From the NCBI RefSeq assembly GCF_900102485.1, contig NZ_FNBX01000002.1:24295-88294 (forward strand): 64,000 nucleotides of DNA, written 5' to 3'. The notes beneath the pieces are model-generated. The model saw only the letters and a list, made by a program, of their open reading frames with translations, made no database searches and was not told the DNA's origin. Shown here piece by piece: positions 51,709 through 59,957 of the stretch. How positions within the stretch are numbered: the first letter of the stretch is position 1; every line of letters starts with the position of its first letter. The position numbers and the translations under genes are program-made. This stretch comes from Desulfovibrio legallii (GTDB lineage: Bacteria > Desulfobacterota > Desulfovibrionia > Desulfovibrionales > Desulfovibrionaceae).

Positions 51709-53255
51709 GCGCTCTCCGTCCCGCCCGCGTCCCGGCCTTGGTGCTGGCGCTGGCCTGCATCACGCTGTTGGCGGGCTGCTCTCTGGCGCCGCATTACGAG
51801 CGTCCGGACCAGACCCTGCCGACCCAGTGGCGCAGCGTGGACTTGGGCTCCGCCCCGCTGCATACGGATTGGTGGACCCGCTTTAACGACCCCGTGCTGA
51901 CTGCCCTGGTGGATGAGGCCCTTAAAAACAATCAGGATCTTGCCCAATCCCTGGCCAACATAGATTCCGCCGCCGCCCAGGTGGGCGTGGCCACGGCCGG
52001 GCTTATGCCCCAGGTTTCGGGCGCGGGCGGGGCCAAATCCGCCAGCCTTTCGGAGCGCTCGGTCAATACCGGCTCCTATGAGGCCAAGGGCCTTACCCGC
52101 TCCTACACCGATTACCAGGGCTCGCTCAACGCCTCCTGGGAGCTGGACTTCTGGGGCAAGCTGCGCAACCGGCGCACCATGCTGGGCGACGTGCTCATGA
52201 ACACGGTCATCGGGCACGAGGCCAAGCGCCTCTCCGTGGCCGGAGAAACCGCCCAGGCCTACTTCGCCCTCCTGACTTTGGACATGCAGCTGGATACGGC
52301 CCGCCGCACCCTCAAAACGCGCGAAGACGCCTTCACTATCTACACCAGCCGCTACAAGCAGGGCGACATTACCGAGCTGGACTGGCAGCGCGCCCGGGCT
52401 GAGGTGGAAACCGCCCGCGCCCAGGAGCACACCAGCACCGTGGCCGTGGATAAGGCCGAGGCCGCCTTGGCCGTGCTGCTGGGCCGCTCCCCCCGCGACA
52501 TCATGGAGAGCGCCATGGTCCGCGGCCAGGCCATCGGCATGCTGCCTGCCCCGCCCGTGCTGCCGGCAGGCCTGCCTTCCGACCTGCTGGAACGCCGCCC
52601 GGACATCCGCGCCGCCGAGTTCCTGATTATGGCCAACAACGCCAATATCGGCGTGGCCCGCGCCCAGTTCTTCCCCTCCATTTCCCTTACGGGCATGCTG
52701 GGCACGGTCAGCTCCTCAGTGGGCAGCCTGTTCGGCGGTCCGGCAGGCGTCTGGAGCTACGGCGTCTCCGGCAGCGTGCCCCTGCTGGACTTCGGCAACA
52801 ACTGGTACAACCTCAAAGACGCGGAAGCCAAAAAACGCGCCGCCATTGCCGAATACCGCAAGGCCGTGCAGAACGCCTTTGCGGATATCCGCACTTCCCT
52901 CACGGCCCAGCGCGAGGCCGACGCCATCGTGCGCAGCATGCAGATCCAGGTGGAAAGCCTGCGCCGCTCCACCCAGATTGCCCGCCTGCAGTACGACAAC
53001 GGCTATACGGATTACCTGACCGTGCTGGACGCCGAGCGCCAGCTCTTCGCCGCCGAGCTGCAACTGGCCGAAGCCCTGCGCGACCGCCTGGACAGCGTGG
53101 TGAGCGTGTGCATGGCCCTGGGCGGCGGCTGGCAGGATTCCGGCGCGCGTCCCGGCTTCCCCGTGACGGATGCCGAGACTCTGGTGCAGGAACAACAGGC
53201 CAAGCCGGCCCCGGCCGCGACGCCCGCGGCGGTTCCGGCCGCCAAGGCGGAGTAG
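51705..53255 (+). CDS. outer-membrane efflux channel (OprM/NodT family)
   Basis: A 516-residue lipoprotein channel. The signal ends at lipobox LAGC (Cys25), followed by SLAPHYERPDQTLPTQW, the usual OprM opening. Paired outer-membrane factor repeats include DYQGSLNASWELDFWGKLRN with FWGK, GLPSDLLERRPDIRAAEF, and ARLQYDNGYTDYLTVLDAER near the end. It completes a tripartite efflux operon. The C-terminus is Ala/Pro-rich. A large hairpin repeat follows 40 bases after the stop and may act as a terminator or stabilise the mRNA end. Confidence 0.94.
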   Translation: MSALRPARVPALVLALACITLLAGCSLAPHYERPDQTLPTQWRSVDLGSAPLHTDWWTRFNDPVLTALVDEALKNNQDLAQSLANIDSAAAQVGVATAGLMPQVSGAGGAKSASLSERSVNTGSYEAKGLTRSYTDYQGSLNASWELDFWGKLRNRRTMLGDVLMNTVIGHEAKRLSVAGETAQAYFALLTLDMQLDTARRTLKTREDAFTIYTSRYKQGDITELDWQRARAEVETARAQEHTSTVAVDKAEAALAVLLGRSPRDIMESAMVRGQAIGMLPAPPVLPAGLPSDLLERRPDIRAAEFLIMANNANIGVARAQFFPSISLTGMLGTVSSSVGSLFGGPAGVWSYGVSGSVPLLDFGNNWYNLKDAEAKKRAAIAEYRKAVQNAFADIRTSLTAQREADAIVRSMQIQVESLRRSTQIARLQYDNGYTDYLTVLDAERQLFAAELQLAEALRDRLDSVVSVCMALGGGWQDSGARPGFPVTDAETLVQEQQAKPAPAATPAAVPAAKAE

Positions 53256-53274
53256 GGCAGAACCGGAAGGTTTT

Positions 53275-53397
53275 GTTAAAAGGTTTTGTTTTTTGTGGGG
53301 GGAAGGAAACTTTTGTGAACAAAAGTTTCCTTCCCCCCACGCCCCCCATCCTTCAAAAAACTTTTCTCCTTTCAGAGAGCGTGCCGGGCGTACCTTG
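53275..53397 (+). repeat. G-rich hairpin repeat, copy B
   Basis: A perfect 22-base inverted repeat, arms 53295-53316 and 53319-53340 with a two-base loop. The arm reads GTGGGGGGAAGG then AAAC then TTTTGT. Flanks (CCTTCAAAAAACTTTTCTCC, GGCGTACCTTGG) match copy A in reverse complement. It begins just after the outer-membrane channel gene, in the same position relative to its gene as copy A is to thiE. Confidence 0.9.
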
Positions 53398-53414
53398 GCC
53401 GTGAGGCCGTTGCC

Positions 53415-53514
53415 GGCTCCGGCAAGGTTCATGGGGGGGCAGCCGCCCTCTCGATCCTCAAGCCCATTTGAGCCTCCTGGGCTCCGGCAAGGTTCATGGG
53501 GGGCAGCCGTCCTC
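53415..53514 (+). repeat. two direct repeats of about 35 bases
   Basis: GGCTCCGGCAAGGTTCATGG followed by a G-run and CAGCCG occurs at 53415-53450 and again at 53480-53514, differing by one G and one C/T change. No gene is present here. The rest of 53515-53616 shows nothing recognisable. Confidence 0.7.
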
Positions 53515-53616
53515 CCAGAAAAGCGGGCCCCAGGGAAGCTCGGCCGCAGCCGCTCCCCCGGAAGTGGAGCCCCAGGCGAGGCTGCCCTGCGCTCCAGATC
53601 CGGGCGCGTTGGCCAC

Positions 53617-53645
53617 TTGACAGAAGGGGCGCTTTTGCCTATTGC
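53617..53645 (+). promoter_or_regulatory. promoter of tRNA-Ala
   Basis: Perfect TTGACA (53617-53622), 17 bases, TATTGC (53640-53645), 27 bases upstream of the mature tRNA 5' end. Confidence 0.7.
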
Positions 53646-53672
53646 TGTTGTTCTGCGCAGTTGGCGCAGTGT

Positions 53673-53748
53673 GGGGAAGTAGCTCAGCTGGGAGAGCATC
53701 GCCTTCGCAAGGCGGGGGTCGAGGGTTCAAATCCCTTCTTCTCCACCA
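53673..53748 (+). tRNA. tRNA-Ala, anticodon CGC
   Basis: A 76-base cloverleaf with CCA encoded. The acceptor stem GGGGAAG pairs with CTTCTCC, the D arm is AGCTCAGCTGGGAGAGC, the anticodon stem TCGCC/GGCGG encloses TTCGCAA with anticodon CGC reading GCG, and the T arm is GAGGGTTCAAATCCCTT. It has its own promoter and terminator and is transcribed alone. Confidence 0.95.
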
Positions 53749-53754
53749 AATTTC

Positions 53755-53788
53755 AAGGGGTTACGGGTTATGCCGTGGCCCCTTTTTT
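53755..53788 (+). terminator. terminator of tRNA-Ala
   Basis: AAGGGG (53755-53760) with CCCCTT (53779-53784), with an inner ACGG/CCGT pair, followed by a T-run to 53788. Six bases after the tRNA. The following 53789-54018 holds no clear gene. Confidence 0.8.
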
Positions 53789-54018
53789 GTTTTGAGAAAA
53801 CGGGGTTGCACGGGTCTACACCAAAGACCGGGGCAGGCGCTTTCAGCGGGCCCTCCAGCGCGGCCTCCCGGACTGTCGCCAGGGCGTCCGCATCCGTTCA
53901 GGGCGGACATTTTGGGGTACAGAAAAAGCCCCCTGCCGACATGTATTCCGGCGGGGGGCTTTTTGTATGGGGGGGCAGGCCGCCCCCCATTTGGCCAAAA
54001 GGTTATGTACGCGCGGGC

Positions 54019-55860
54019 TTATTCCTCGGCCAGGGCGCGCACGGGTTCGCCGTAGGCGTCCTTCACCGTGGTCTTGATGCCCATCAGCTCGTTCCAGCGG
54101 CGGAAGGTGCCTACAAAAACGAAGATCATCAGCACCATGACCAGGCAGGCCAGGGAGGCCAGCAGGTACTTGCCGTTGGGGATGTAGTCGCCCGTCACCT
54201 GCAGGTAGCCGGCCCAGAAGGTCACCGCGGCCATAAACACGCCGGGGATGGCCGTAATAAGGCAGAGCTTGCCCCTGTTCATGCGCAGCAGCATGGTGGT
54301 GCTCACAATAAGGGCGCAGGCGGCCAGCAGCTGGTTGCTCATGCCAAAGAGCGGCCAGATGCTGCTGATGTTGCCGGTGTAGACCAGGTAGCCCCACATG
54401 GAGGTGAAGAGCAGGCTGGTGATGACCACGCCGGGGGCCCAGTTCTTGTCGCCAAAGGGGGCGTAGACCTTGCCCAGCATCTCCTGCAGGAAGAAGCGGC
54501 CCACGCGCGTGCCGGCGTCGATGGCGGTCAGGATGAACACGGCCTCAAACATGACGGCAAAGTTGTACCAGTAGGCCATCAGGCTATCCATAAACGGCAG
54601 TTTGTGGAAAATGTGGGCCATGCCCACGGCCAGAGAAACGGCACCGCCGGGGCGGGCGTGCAGGTTCAGGCCGATCTTTTCCTCAAAAAAGCCCAGGTCC
54701 ACGGTATTGAGCGCGGGGTGCGCGGCCACCAGGGCGTCAAACTTGGCCGGGGTGGCGTTAATGGCAAAATAGTCGCCCGGCATGAGCGTGCAGGCGGCAA
54801 TAAGGGCCATCATGGCCACAAAGCCTTCCGTCAGCATGGCGCCGTAGCCCACAAACAGGATGTCCCGCTCGCTGGCGATCATCTTGGGCGTGGTGCCCGT
54901 GCCGATGATGGCGTGGAAGCCCGAAACGGCCCCGCAGGCAATGGTAATGAAAATAAAGGGCAGCACAGGCCCGCCGATGACGGGGCCGCCGCCGTTGATG
55001 AAGGGCGTGATGGTGGGCATAAGCAGGGTGGGCCGCACAAAGATGATGCCCAGAGTCAGCATGAGGATGGTGCCGATTTTCAGATAGGTGGAGAGGTAGT
55101 CGCGCGGCACCAGCAAAAACCACACCGGCAGCACAGAGGCGATGAAGCCGTACACGGCAATGGCAATGGCCACGGTGTTGCGGTTCCAGTCAAAGGCCCA
55201 GCCCAGCACGTCCTGCTTCATGAGGTCGTGCCCGCTCAGAATGCCGATGACCAGCAACGCCACGCCCACCACGCTGGCCAGGATGACGCTGTTCTGCCTG
55301 TAGCGCATGATCAGGCCCATGAGCATGGCGATGGGCATGGTGATGACCACGATGAACAACGACCACGGCGCGTTGTGCATAGCGCTGATGCAGGCCAGCG
55401 AAAGGCCCGCCAGGGTCAGAATCAGAATGCAGAGCACGGCGATGCCGGCCACTGTGCCCGTTACCGGGCCCACCTCGCGCGTGGCGATGGCCGCCAGGCT
55501 CTGGCCCTTATGCCGCACAGAGGCGAACAGCACCACCATATCGTGCACGGCCCCGCCCAGCACGCAGCCGATAAGAATCCAGAGCGCGCCCGGCAGATAG
55601 CCGAACTGCGCCGCCAGCACCGGCCCCACCAGCGGCCCGGCGGCGGCAATGGCCGCAAAATGGTGCCCGTAGAGCACAAATTCATTGGTTTTTACATAGT
55701 CGTGCCCATCGGCAAAGCGCACGGCCGGGGTCGGGCGGCTGCCGTCCAGCCGCAGCACTTTGTTGGCGATAAAAATGCCGTAAAACCGGTAAGCGATGGC
55801 AAAGACGCACAATGCCGCAAAGACCAGCGTCAGGGCATTGATATGTTCTAACGATTCCAT
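54019..55860 (-). CDS. cstA: CstA family carbon starvation / peptide or pyruvate transporter
   Basis: A 613-residue multipass membrane protein with about 16 hydrophobic helices. It opens INALTLVFAALCVFAIAYRF with FADGHDYVKTNEFVLYGHHF and AAIAAAGPLVGPVLAAQFGY, which are hallmark CstA stretches; GALWILIGCVLGGAVHDMVV and GFHAIIGTGTTPKMIASERD follow. Family members take up peptides or pyruvate when carbon is short. The true ATG is 55860 with GGGAG upstream; a longer upstream frame is not family-like. It is monocistronic and converges on the tRNA. The upstream 55861-56058 shows a lone AAGGAGG (55980-55974) and no obvious promoter. Confidence 0.94.
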   Translation of the reverse strand: MESLEHINALTLVFAALCVFAIAYRFYGIFIANKVLRLDGSRPTPAVRFADGHDYVKTNEFVLYGHHFAAIAAAGPLVGPVLAAQFGYLPGALWILIGCVLGGAVHDMVVLFASVRHKGQSLAAIATREVGPVTGTVAGIAVLCILILTLAGLSLACISAMHNAPWSLFIVVITMPIAMLMGLIMRYRQNSVILASVVGVALLVIGILSGHDLMKQDVLGWAFDWNRNTVAIAIAVYGFIASVLPVWFLLVPRDYLSTYLKIGTILMLTLGIIFVRPTLLMPTITPFINGGGPVIGGPVLPFIFITIACGAVSGFHAIIGTGTTPKMIASERDILFVGYGAMLTEGFVAMMALIAACTLMPGDYFAINATPAKFDALVAAHPALNTVDLGFFEEKIGLNLHARPGGAVSLAVGMAHIFHKLPFMDSLMAYWYNFAVMFEAVFILTAIDAGTRVGRFFLQEMLGKVYAPFGDKNWAPGVVITSLLFTSMWGYLVYTGNISSIWPLFGMSNQLLAACALIVSTTMLLRMNRGKLCLITAIPGVFMAAVTFWAGYLQVTGDYIPNGKYLLASLACLVMVLMIFVFVGTFRRWNELMGIKTTVKDAYGEPVRALAEE

Positions 55861-56235
55861 CACGGTTTCTCCCGTCAGAAATGTTCGTAAGGCACAGGGG
55901 GCGGTCACGCGCCTTGCGGCCGCGGCCGCGGCAACAACCAGCTGCTGACGATGGTCGGTATGACTTCTGACAACCTCCTTAAGGCAACGAGTTCCGCTCT
56001 CACAAGGCATTGCGTAACAAAATCCGTTTTGCCTGCTTGTTCAATCAGGCACATGGCCTTTGCCTACACCTAATAAGTATCAGTGTCCAGAATTGCGCAT
56101 CGGCCCCACGCCTTGTTTTGCGGACGCGGCCGTGCCCCCTGGGGGGAAGCGCGCGGATTCGTTGACGCATTGCGGCGCAAAAAGTTTCGGCCGCGCAAAA
56201 ATTGCGCGCAGGGCCGTATGGGCCGCCGTTGCCCC

Positions 56236-56264
56236 TTGCCATTGCCCCGGCGCAGGACTATGCT
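56236..56264 (+). promoter_or_regulatory. predicted promoter of the thiS-G-H-F operon
   Basis: TTGCCA (56236-56241), 17-base spacer, TATGCT (56259-56264), just upstream of the TPP aptamer. Confidence 0.6.
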
Positions 56265-56273
56265 TGCACCGTA

Positions 56274-56389
56274 ACCGGCTGGGGGAGCCCACACAAGGCT
56301 GAGAAAGGGTGATCGCGCCCTGACCCCTAGAACCGCGCAAAACGCGGTTCTGCACCTGACGCGGATAGTGCCGACGAAGGGAAGCTGGC
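56274..56389 (+). ncRNA. TPP (THI-box) riboswitch aptamer
   Basis: The conserved aptamer elements are in order: GGGGGAGCCC, GGCTGAGA, CTGACCCCTAGAACC with a long variable P3a stem (AACCGCG/CGCGGTT), ACCTGACGCGGATAGTGCC and CGAAGGGAA. The closing P1 is CCGGCT with AGCTGG. It precedes thiS, so thiamine pyrophosphate should switch the thiazole operon off. Confidence 0.95.
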
Positions 56390-56415
56390 CAACCTGCCAA
56401 CCGCAGGTTTGTGCT

Positions 56416-56453
56416 CGCCCGCAGCCGTAATGGTCTGACGGGCGCTTTTTTTT
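56416..56453 (+). terminator. terminator of the TPP riboswitch
   Basis: CGCCCG (56416-56421) pairs with CGGGCG (56439-56444), with inner CAG/CTG and CC/GG pairs, followed by C and eight T residues. A competing hairpin AACCTGC/GCAGGTT (56391-56409) lies between aptamer and terminator and may be part of the switch. Confidence 0.88.
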
Positions 56454-56516
56454 GCCCCGCAGCGGGGGCGTCCGCCGTTCCGTTACCCACCAACCTGTAG
56501 CGTCTGGAGGCGTAGT

Positions 56517-56717
56517 ATGGACATCCAGGTCAACGGCGCGACCGAGCCCCACCCGGAAGGGTGCAGCGTGGCCGAGGTGCTCGCCGCGCGCGGGCACGAC
56601 CCCGCGGCCGTGGTTGTGGAGCGCAACGGGCAGATCCTGCCCCGCGAGCGCTTCGCCCAAACCCCCCTCGCGGCCGGGGACCGTCTGGAAATTGTGCAGT
56701 TCGTGGGCGGCGGTTAG
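56517..56717 (+). CDS. thiS: sulfur carrier protein ThiS
   Basis: A 66-residue ubiquitin-like protein that carries the sulfur for the thiazole ring as a C-terminal thiocarboxylate. It begins MDIQVNGATEPHPEG, contains VVVERNGQILPRERF and ends VQFVGGG; the terminal Gly-Gly is the adenylation and sulfuration site for ThiF. CTGGAGG precedes the ATG. The TAG stop is the first three bases of repeat copy 5, so the repeat separates thiS from thiG without changing the essential C-terminus. Confidence 0.95.
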   Translation: MDIQVNGATEPHPEGCSVAEVLAARGHDPAAVVVERNGQILPRERFAQTPLAAGDRLEIVQFVGGG

Positions 56718-56858
56718 GGCATTTCAACTTTGAATGCCCTGGCCGCTGCGAGCAGACGCCCGCTGTGGAGGCGTAAGCGCAATTCATTGCGCTGTTAAGC
56801 GCCAAAATGAGCGGCCTTAAACTTTGAGAATGTCTGTTCTCAAAGTGAATCTGCCCTA
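56715..56858 (-). repeat. TA-flanked MITE-like repeat, copy 5 (inside the thi operon)
   Basis: A full-length copy of about 144 bases, opening TAGGGCATTTCAACTTTGAA and ending CAAAGTGAATCTGCCCTA, with the core AGACGCCCGCTGTGGAGGCG and GTAAGCGCAATTCATTGCGC. Its TAG is the thiS stop. It lies between two genes of one operon and must be transcribed with them. Confidence 0.88.
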
Positions 56859-56930
56859 AGGCCGCGCCTCGGCCTTGGAGCCTCTGCAGAGCCCACGATT
56901 CCGCAACCCTTTCACAGACGGAGCAACATT

Positions 56931-57719
56931 ATGGAAGATTCTTTTGTCATCAACGGCGTGGCCCTCAAAAGCCGTCTCTTCATCGGCACCGGCAAATACG
57001 GGGCGGATAGCCTTATTCCTGAAGTGGCCGCCGCCAGCGGCGCGGAAGTTATCACCGTGGCCATGCGCCGGGTGGACCGCCAGGAACCCGCAGACCCGGC
57101 CCGCCAGGGCGTTATGGCCCACATTCCCAAGGGGCTGCGCCTGCTGCCCAATACCTCCGGCGCGCGCACGGCCGAAGAAGCCGTGCGCCTGGCCCGTCTG
57201 GCCCGCGCCGCCGGCTGCGGCGACTGGATCAAAATTGAAGTCATCGCCGATACCCGCCACCTGCTCCCCGATGGCTACGAAACCGCCAAGGCCACGGAAA
57301 TCCTCGCCAAAGAAGGCTTTACCGTGCTGCCCTACATCAACCCGGATATCTATGTGGCCCGCGCCTGCGTCAGCGCCGGGGCCAGCGCCGTCATGCCCCT
57401 GGGCGCGCCCATCGGCACCAACCGCGGCCTGCGCACCAAGGAGATGATCGCCATCCTTATTGATGAACTGGACCTGCCCATTATCGTGGACGCGGGCATC
57501 GGCCGCCCCTCCCAGGCCTGCGAGGCTATGGAAATGGGCGCGGCCGCCTGCCTGGTCAATACGGCCATTGCCTCGGCCGAAGCCCCGGTGCGCATGGCCG
57601 CGGCCTTCGGCGCGGCTGTCAGGGCCGGGCGCGAGGCCTGGCTGGCCGGACCCGGCGCGGTGCGCGCCAGGGCTGAAGGGGCGGAGGCCTCCTCCCCGCT
57701 GACCGGCTTTTTGCGGTAG
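56931..57719 (+). CDS. thiG: thiazole synthase
   Basis: A 262-residue TIM barrel that builds the thiazole phosphate ring from deoxyxylulose phosphate, dehydroglycine and ThiS-thiocarboxylate. It has [20 protein letters not shown], the Schiff-base Lys in [39 protein letters not shown], and the phosphate site [15 protein letters not shown] with [21 protein letters not shown] precedes the ATG. The following 57720-57908 is GC-rich, with no gene seen. Confidence 0.96.
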   Translation: MEDSFVINGVALKSRLFIGTGKYGADSLIPEVAAASGAEVITVAMRRVDRQEPADPARQGVMAHIPKGLRLLPNTSGARTAEEAVRLARLARAAGCGDWIKIEVIADTRHLLPDGYETAKATEILAKEGFTVLPYINPDIYVARACVSAGASAVMPLGAPIGTNRGLRTKEMIAILIDELDLPIIVDAGIGRPSQACEAMEMGAAACLVNTAIASAEAPVRMAAAFGAAVRAGREAWLAGPGAVRARAEGAEASSPLTGFLR

Positions 57720-57908
57720 GGGAAAGGCCGCCCCGGCGGCCAGGGGCTTCTTCTCCCACCCCCGGCCCCCGCAGCGGGCTTGTCCGTCCCCGGCGGCCCT
57801 GCGCGGCGGCTGCCCCCGACACGGGGTTTCCCCCGGCCTGGGCGCGAAAAACGCCGCACGAAACCGCCGCACTACAAAAAGGAAAACAGAAAAAAATACA
57901 GGTGCCCT

Positions 57909-59027
57909 ATGGAAACCTTTGAGGAATATCTGCAACAATGGCCGGCAGAGCGCCGCAGCGCGGGCGCGGCCCGCGCTGCGGGCGACGCCGTGCTGGCCGT
58001 GCTGGAGAAGGAAACCCTCTCCCCGGCCGATTTTCTGACCCTGCTTTCTCCCGCGGCTCAGCCCCATCTGGAGGCCATGGCCCGCCGCGCGCACGCCCTT
58101 ACCCAGCGCTACTTCGGCCGCGCGGTCAACATCTTCACGCCCCTGTACATCTCGGACGTCTGCACCAACCAGTGCCGCTACTGCGGCTTCAACGCCAAGA
58201 ACAAACAGCCCCGCCGCCACCTCAGCGTGGACGAGGCCTGCGCCGAGGCTTGCGCCATTGCAGACAGGGGCTTCCAGCACATTCTGCTGCTCACGGGGGA
58301 CGCCCGCAAGCTCTCCTCGCCGGAATACATCGCCGCCGTGGCCCGGCGCATCAAGCCGCGCTTTGCCTCTGTGGGCATTGAGGTCTATTCCCTCACTACG
58401 GAGGAATACGCCCTTATGGCCGCCTCTGGCGTGGAAAGCATGACCATGTTTCAGGAGACGTATAATACGGAGCTCTACGCCTGGCTGCACCCCGTGGGCC
58501 CCAAGCACGACTATTCCTTCCGCCTCAACGCGCCCCAGCGCGCGGCCGAAGGCGGCATCCGCTGTCTGGGCTTGGGCGCGCTGCTGGGGCTGGAATCCTT
58601 TGAGCAGGACGCCTTTGCCACGGGCCTGCACGCCTGGTGGCTGCAGCGCCGCTACCCCGGCGTGGACATGAGCGTCTCCATCCCTCGCATCTGCCCCCAC
58701 GAAGGCAGCTTTGAGGTGCAGCACGCCGTGGACGACCGCAGCCTGGTGCAGTACGTCACGGCCCTGCGCTGCTTCCTGCCCCGCGCGGGCATCACCTGCT
58801 CCAGCCGGGAGAGCGCCTTTATGCGCGACCACCTGGTGCCCCTGGGCGTCACCCGCGTGTCCGCCGGGGTCTCCACTGCCGTGGGCGGCCGCGCCACAGC
58901 GGACCTGCACAACCCCGGCCAGTTTGAGATCACCGACCACCGCAGCCTGGAAGAAATGATGGCCTCCCTTACGGGCCTGGGTTACCAGCCCGTGCTCAAG
59001 GATTGGGAGCATCCCGTAGCCGTCTAG
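57909..59027 (+). CDS. thiH: 2-iminoacetate synthase ThiH
   Basis: A 372-residue radical SAM enzyme that cleaves tyrosine to dehydroglycine and p-cresol for thiazole synthesis in anaerobes. The cluster motif CxxxCxxC is in SDVCTNQCRYCGFNAKNKQP. FQHILLLTGDARKLSSPEYI, VESMTMFQETYNTELYAWLH and RLNAPQRAAEGGIRCLGLGA follow as in characterised ThiH. The ATG at 57909 has AGGTG upstream. Use of ThiH rather than glycine oxidase ThiO fits an anaerobe. Its TAG stop is the first three bases of repeat copy 6. Confidence 0.96.
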   Translation: METFEEYLQQWPAERRSAGAARAAGDAVLAVLEKETLSPADFLTLLSPAAQPHLEAMARRAHALTQRYFGRAVNIFTPLYISDVCTNQCRYCGFNAKNKQPRRHLSVDEACAEACAIADRGFQHILLLTGDARKLSSPEYIAAVARRIKPRFASVGIEVYSLTTEEYALMAASGVESMTMFQETYNTELYAWLHPVGPKHDYSFRLNAPQRAAEGGIRCLGLGALLGLESFEQDAFATGLHAWWLQRRYPGVDMSVSIPRICPHEGSFEVQHAVDDRSLVQYVTALRCFLPRAGITCSSRESAFMRDHLVPLGVTRVSAGVSTAVGGRATADLHNPGQFEITDHRSLEEMMASLTGLGYQPVLKDWEHPVAV

Positions 59028-59173
59028 AGCAGGTTACCTTTGAGAATAGGCGTTCTCAAAGTTTAGGGCACGCTCGTTTCGGCGCTTGCCAGCGCAAATA
59101 AATTGCGCTTACACCTCAACAGATGGCGTCTGCTCACGCAGCCGCCAGGGCATTTCAATTTTGAAATGCCCTA
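59025..59173 (+). repeat. TA-flanked MITE-like repeat, copy 6 (inside the thi operon)
   Basis: A full-length copy of 149 bases, opening TAGAGCAGGTTACCTTTGAG and ending with a perfect palindrome GGGCATTTCAATTTTGAAATGCCCTA (59148-59173). Internal hairpins are TTTGAGAA/TTCTCAAA and GCGCAAATAAATTGCGC. Its TAG is the thiH stop. It separates thiH from thiF. Confidence 0.9.
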
Positions 59174-59241
59174 ACCCGTTTGAGCGGCGCGGACCGCGGG
59201 GGGACTCCTTCCCGCGGCCGCCCGCGGCAGGAAACAATCGT

Positions 59242-59850
59242 ATGCCCAATCTGCTGCACCAAGGCCTGGAACGCTATTTTACCCCGGAGCAGCGCGTCCG
59301 GCTTGCCGCCGCCCGCGTGGGCGTGGCCGGGGCCGGGGGCCTTGGCTCCAACGCCGCCCTCATGCTGGCCCGCTGCGGCCTGGGCCACCTGCTGCTGGTG
59401 GACCACGACCTGGTGGAGGCCTCCAACCTCAACCGCCAGCAGTACTGGCCCCGCCATGTGGGCCGCCCCAAGGTGGAGGCCCTGGCCGAACTGCTGCGCG
59501 AACTCAACCCCGATCTGGACGTCCGGACCCGGCAGGAGCGCCTGACGGCCGACAACCTGCCCGAAATGCTTCCCGCCTGCCCTATCTGGGTGGAGGCTCT
59601 GGACGGCCCGGACGACAAAAGCCTGCTGGTGGAGCAGGCTTTGCTCAGCGGCCGCCGTGTGGCCAGCGCCTCCGGCATGGGCGGCTACGGCGGCGCGCCC
59701 ATGGGCCGCCGCACGCTGGGCAATCTGGTTCTGGTGGGTGACTTCACTACCGATATTCTTATGGCCCCGCCCCTGGCCCCCCGCGTAACCGAGGCCGCCG
59801 CCCTGCTGGCCGACGCCGTGCTCCAGATGCTGCTGGATGGGGAGGAGTAA
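59242..59850 (+). CDS. thiF: ThiS adenylyltransferase ThiF
   Basis: A 202-residue E1-like enzyme that adenylates the ThiS C-terminus. The nucleotide site is RVGVAGAGGLGSNAALMLAR, followed by LLLVDHDLVEASNLNRQQYW with the conserved Asp, Asn and Arg residues, and the crossover VASASGMGGYG. It is the short ThiF form and lacks a second zinc CxxC pair, as in some anaerobes. The ATG at 59242 is preceded by AGGAAA; a longer frame upstream is made of the repeat. It is the last gene of the operon. Confidence 0.93.
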   Translation: MPNLLHQGLERYFTPEQRVRLAAARVGVAGAGGLGSNAALMLARCGLGHLLLVDHDLVEASNLNRQQYWPRHVGRPKVEALAELLRELNPDLDVRTRQERLTADNLPEMLPACPIWVEALDGPDDKSLLVEQALLSGRRVASASGMGGYGGAPMGRRTLGNLVLVGDFTTDILMAPPLAPRVTEAAALLADAVLQMLLDGEE

Positions 59851-59957
59851 GGCGCGGCGGGAAGGCAGCGCCAGACCCCGGCCCAGCCCGATCCGGCCGG
59901 GGCGGCGGACGGCCGGTGGCGGCCTCAGAACCGCGTCAGGTCCGGATCCGGAGCCCG

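Noticed and set aside
53415..53748. The tRNA-Ala region as an integrated island boundary
   Set aside because: No integrase, no duplicated tRNA 3' end and no foreign-looking genes are present.
55970..55982. Perfect AAGGAGG upstream of cstA as the site of a leader gene
   Set aside because: No start codon lies at a usable distance and the frames after it are short; it may be chance.
59086..59175. A small coding frame inside the MITE-like repeats (QINCAYTST-like)
   Set aside because: The same frame appears in several copies but without its own ribosome site and broken in others; it reflects shared repeat DNA rather than a gene.
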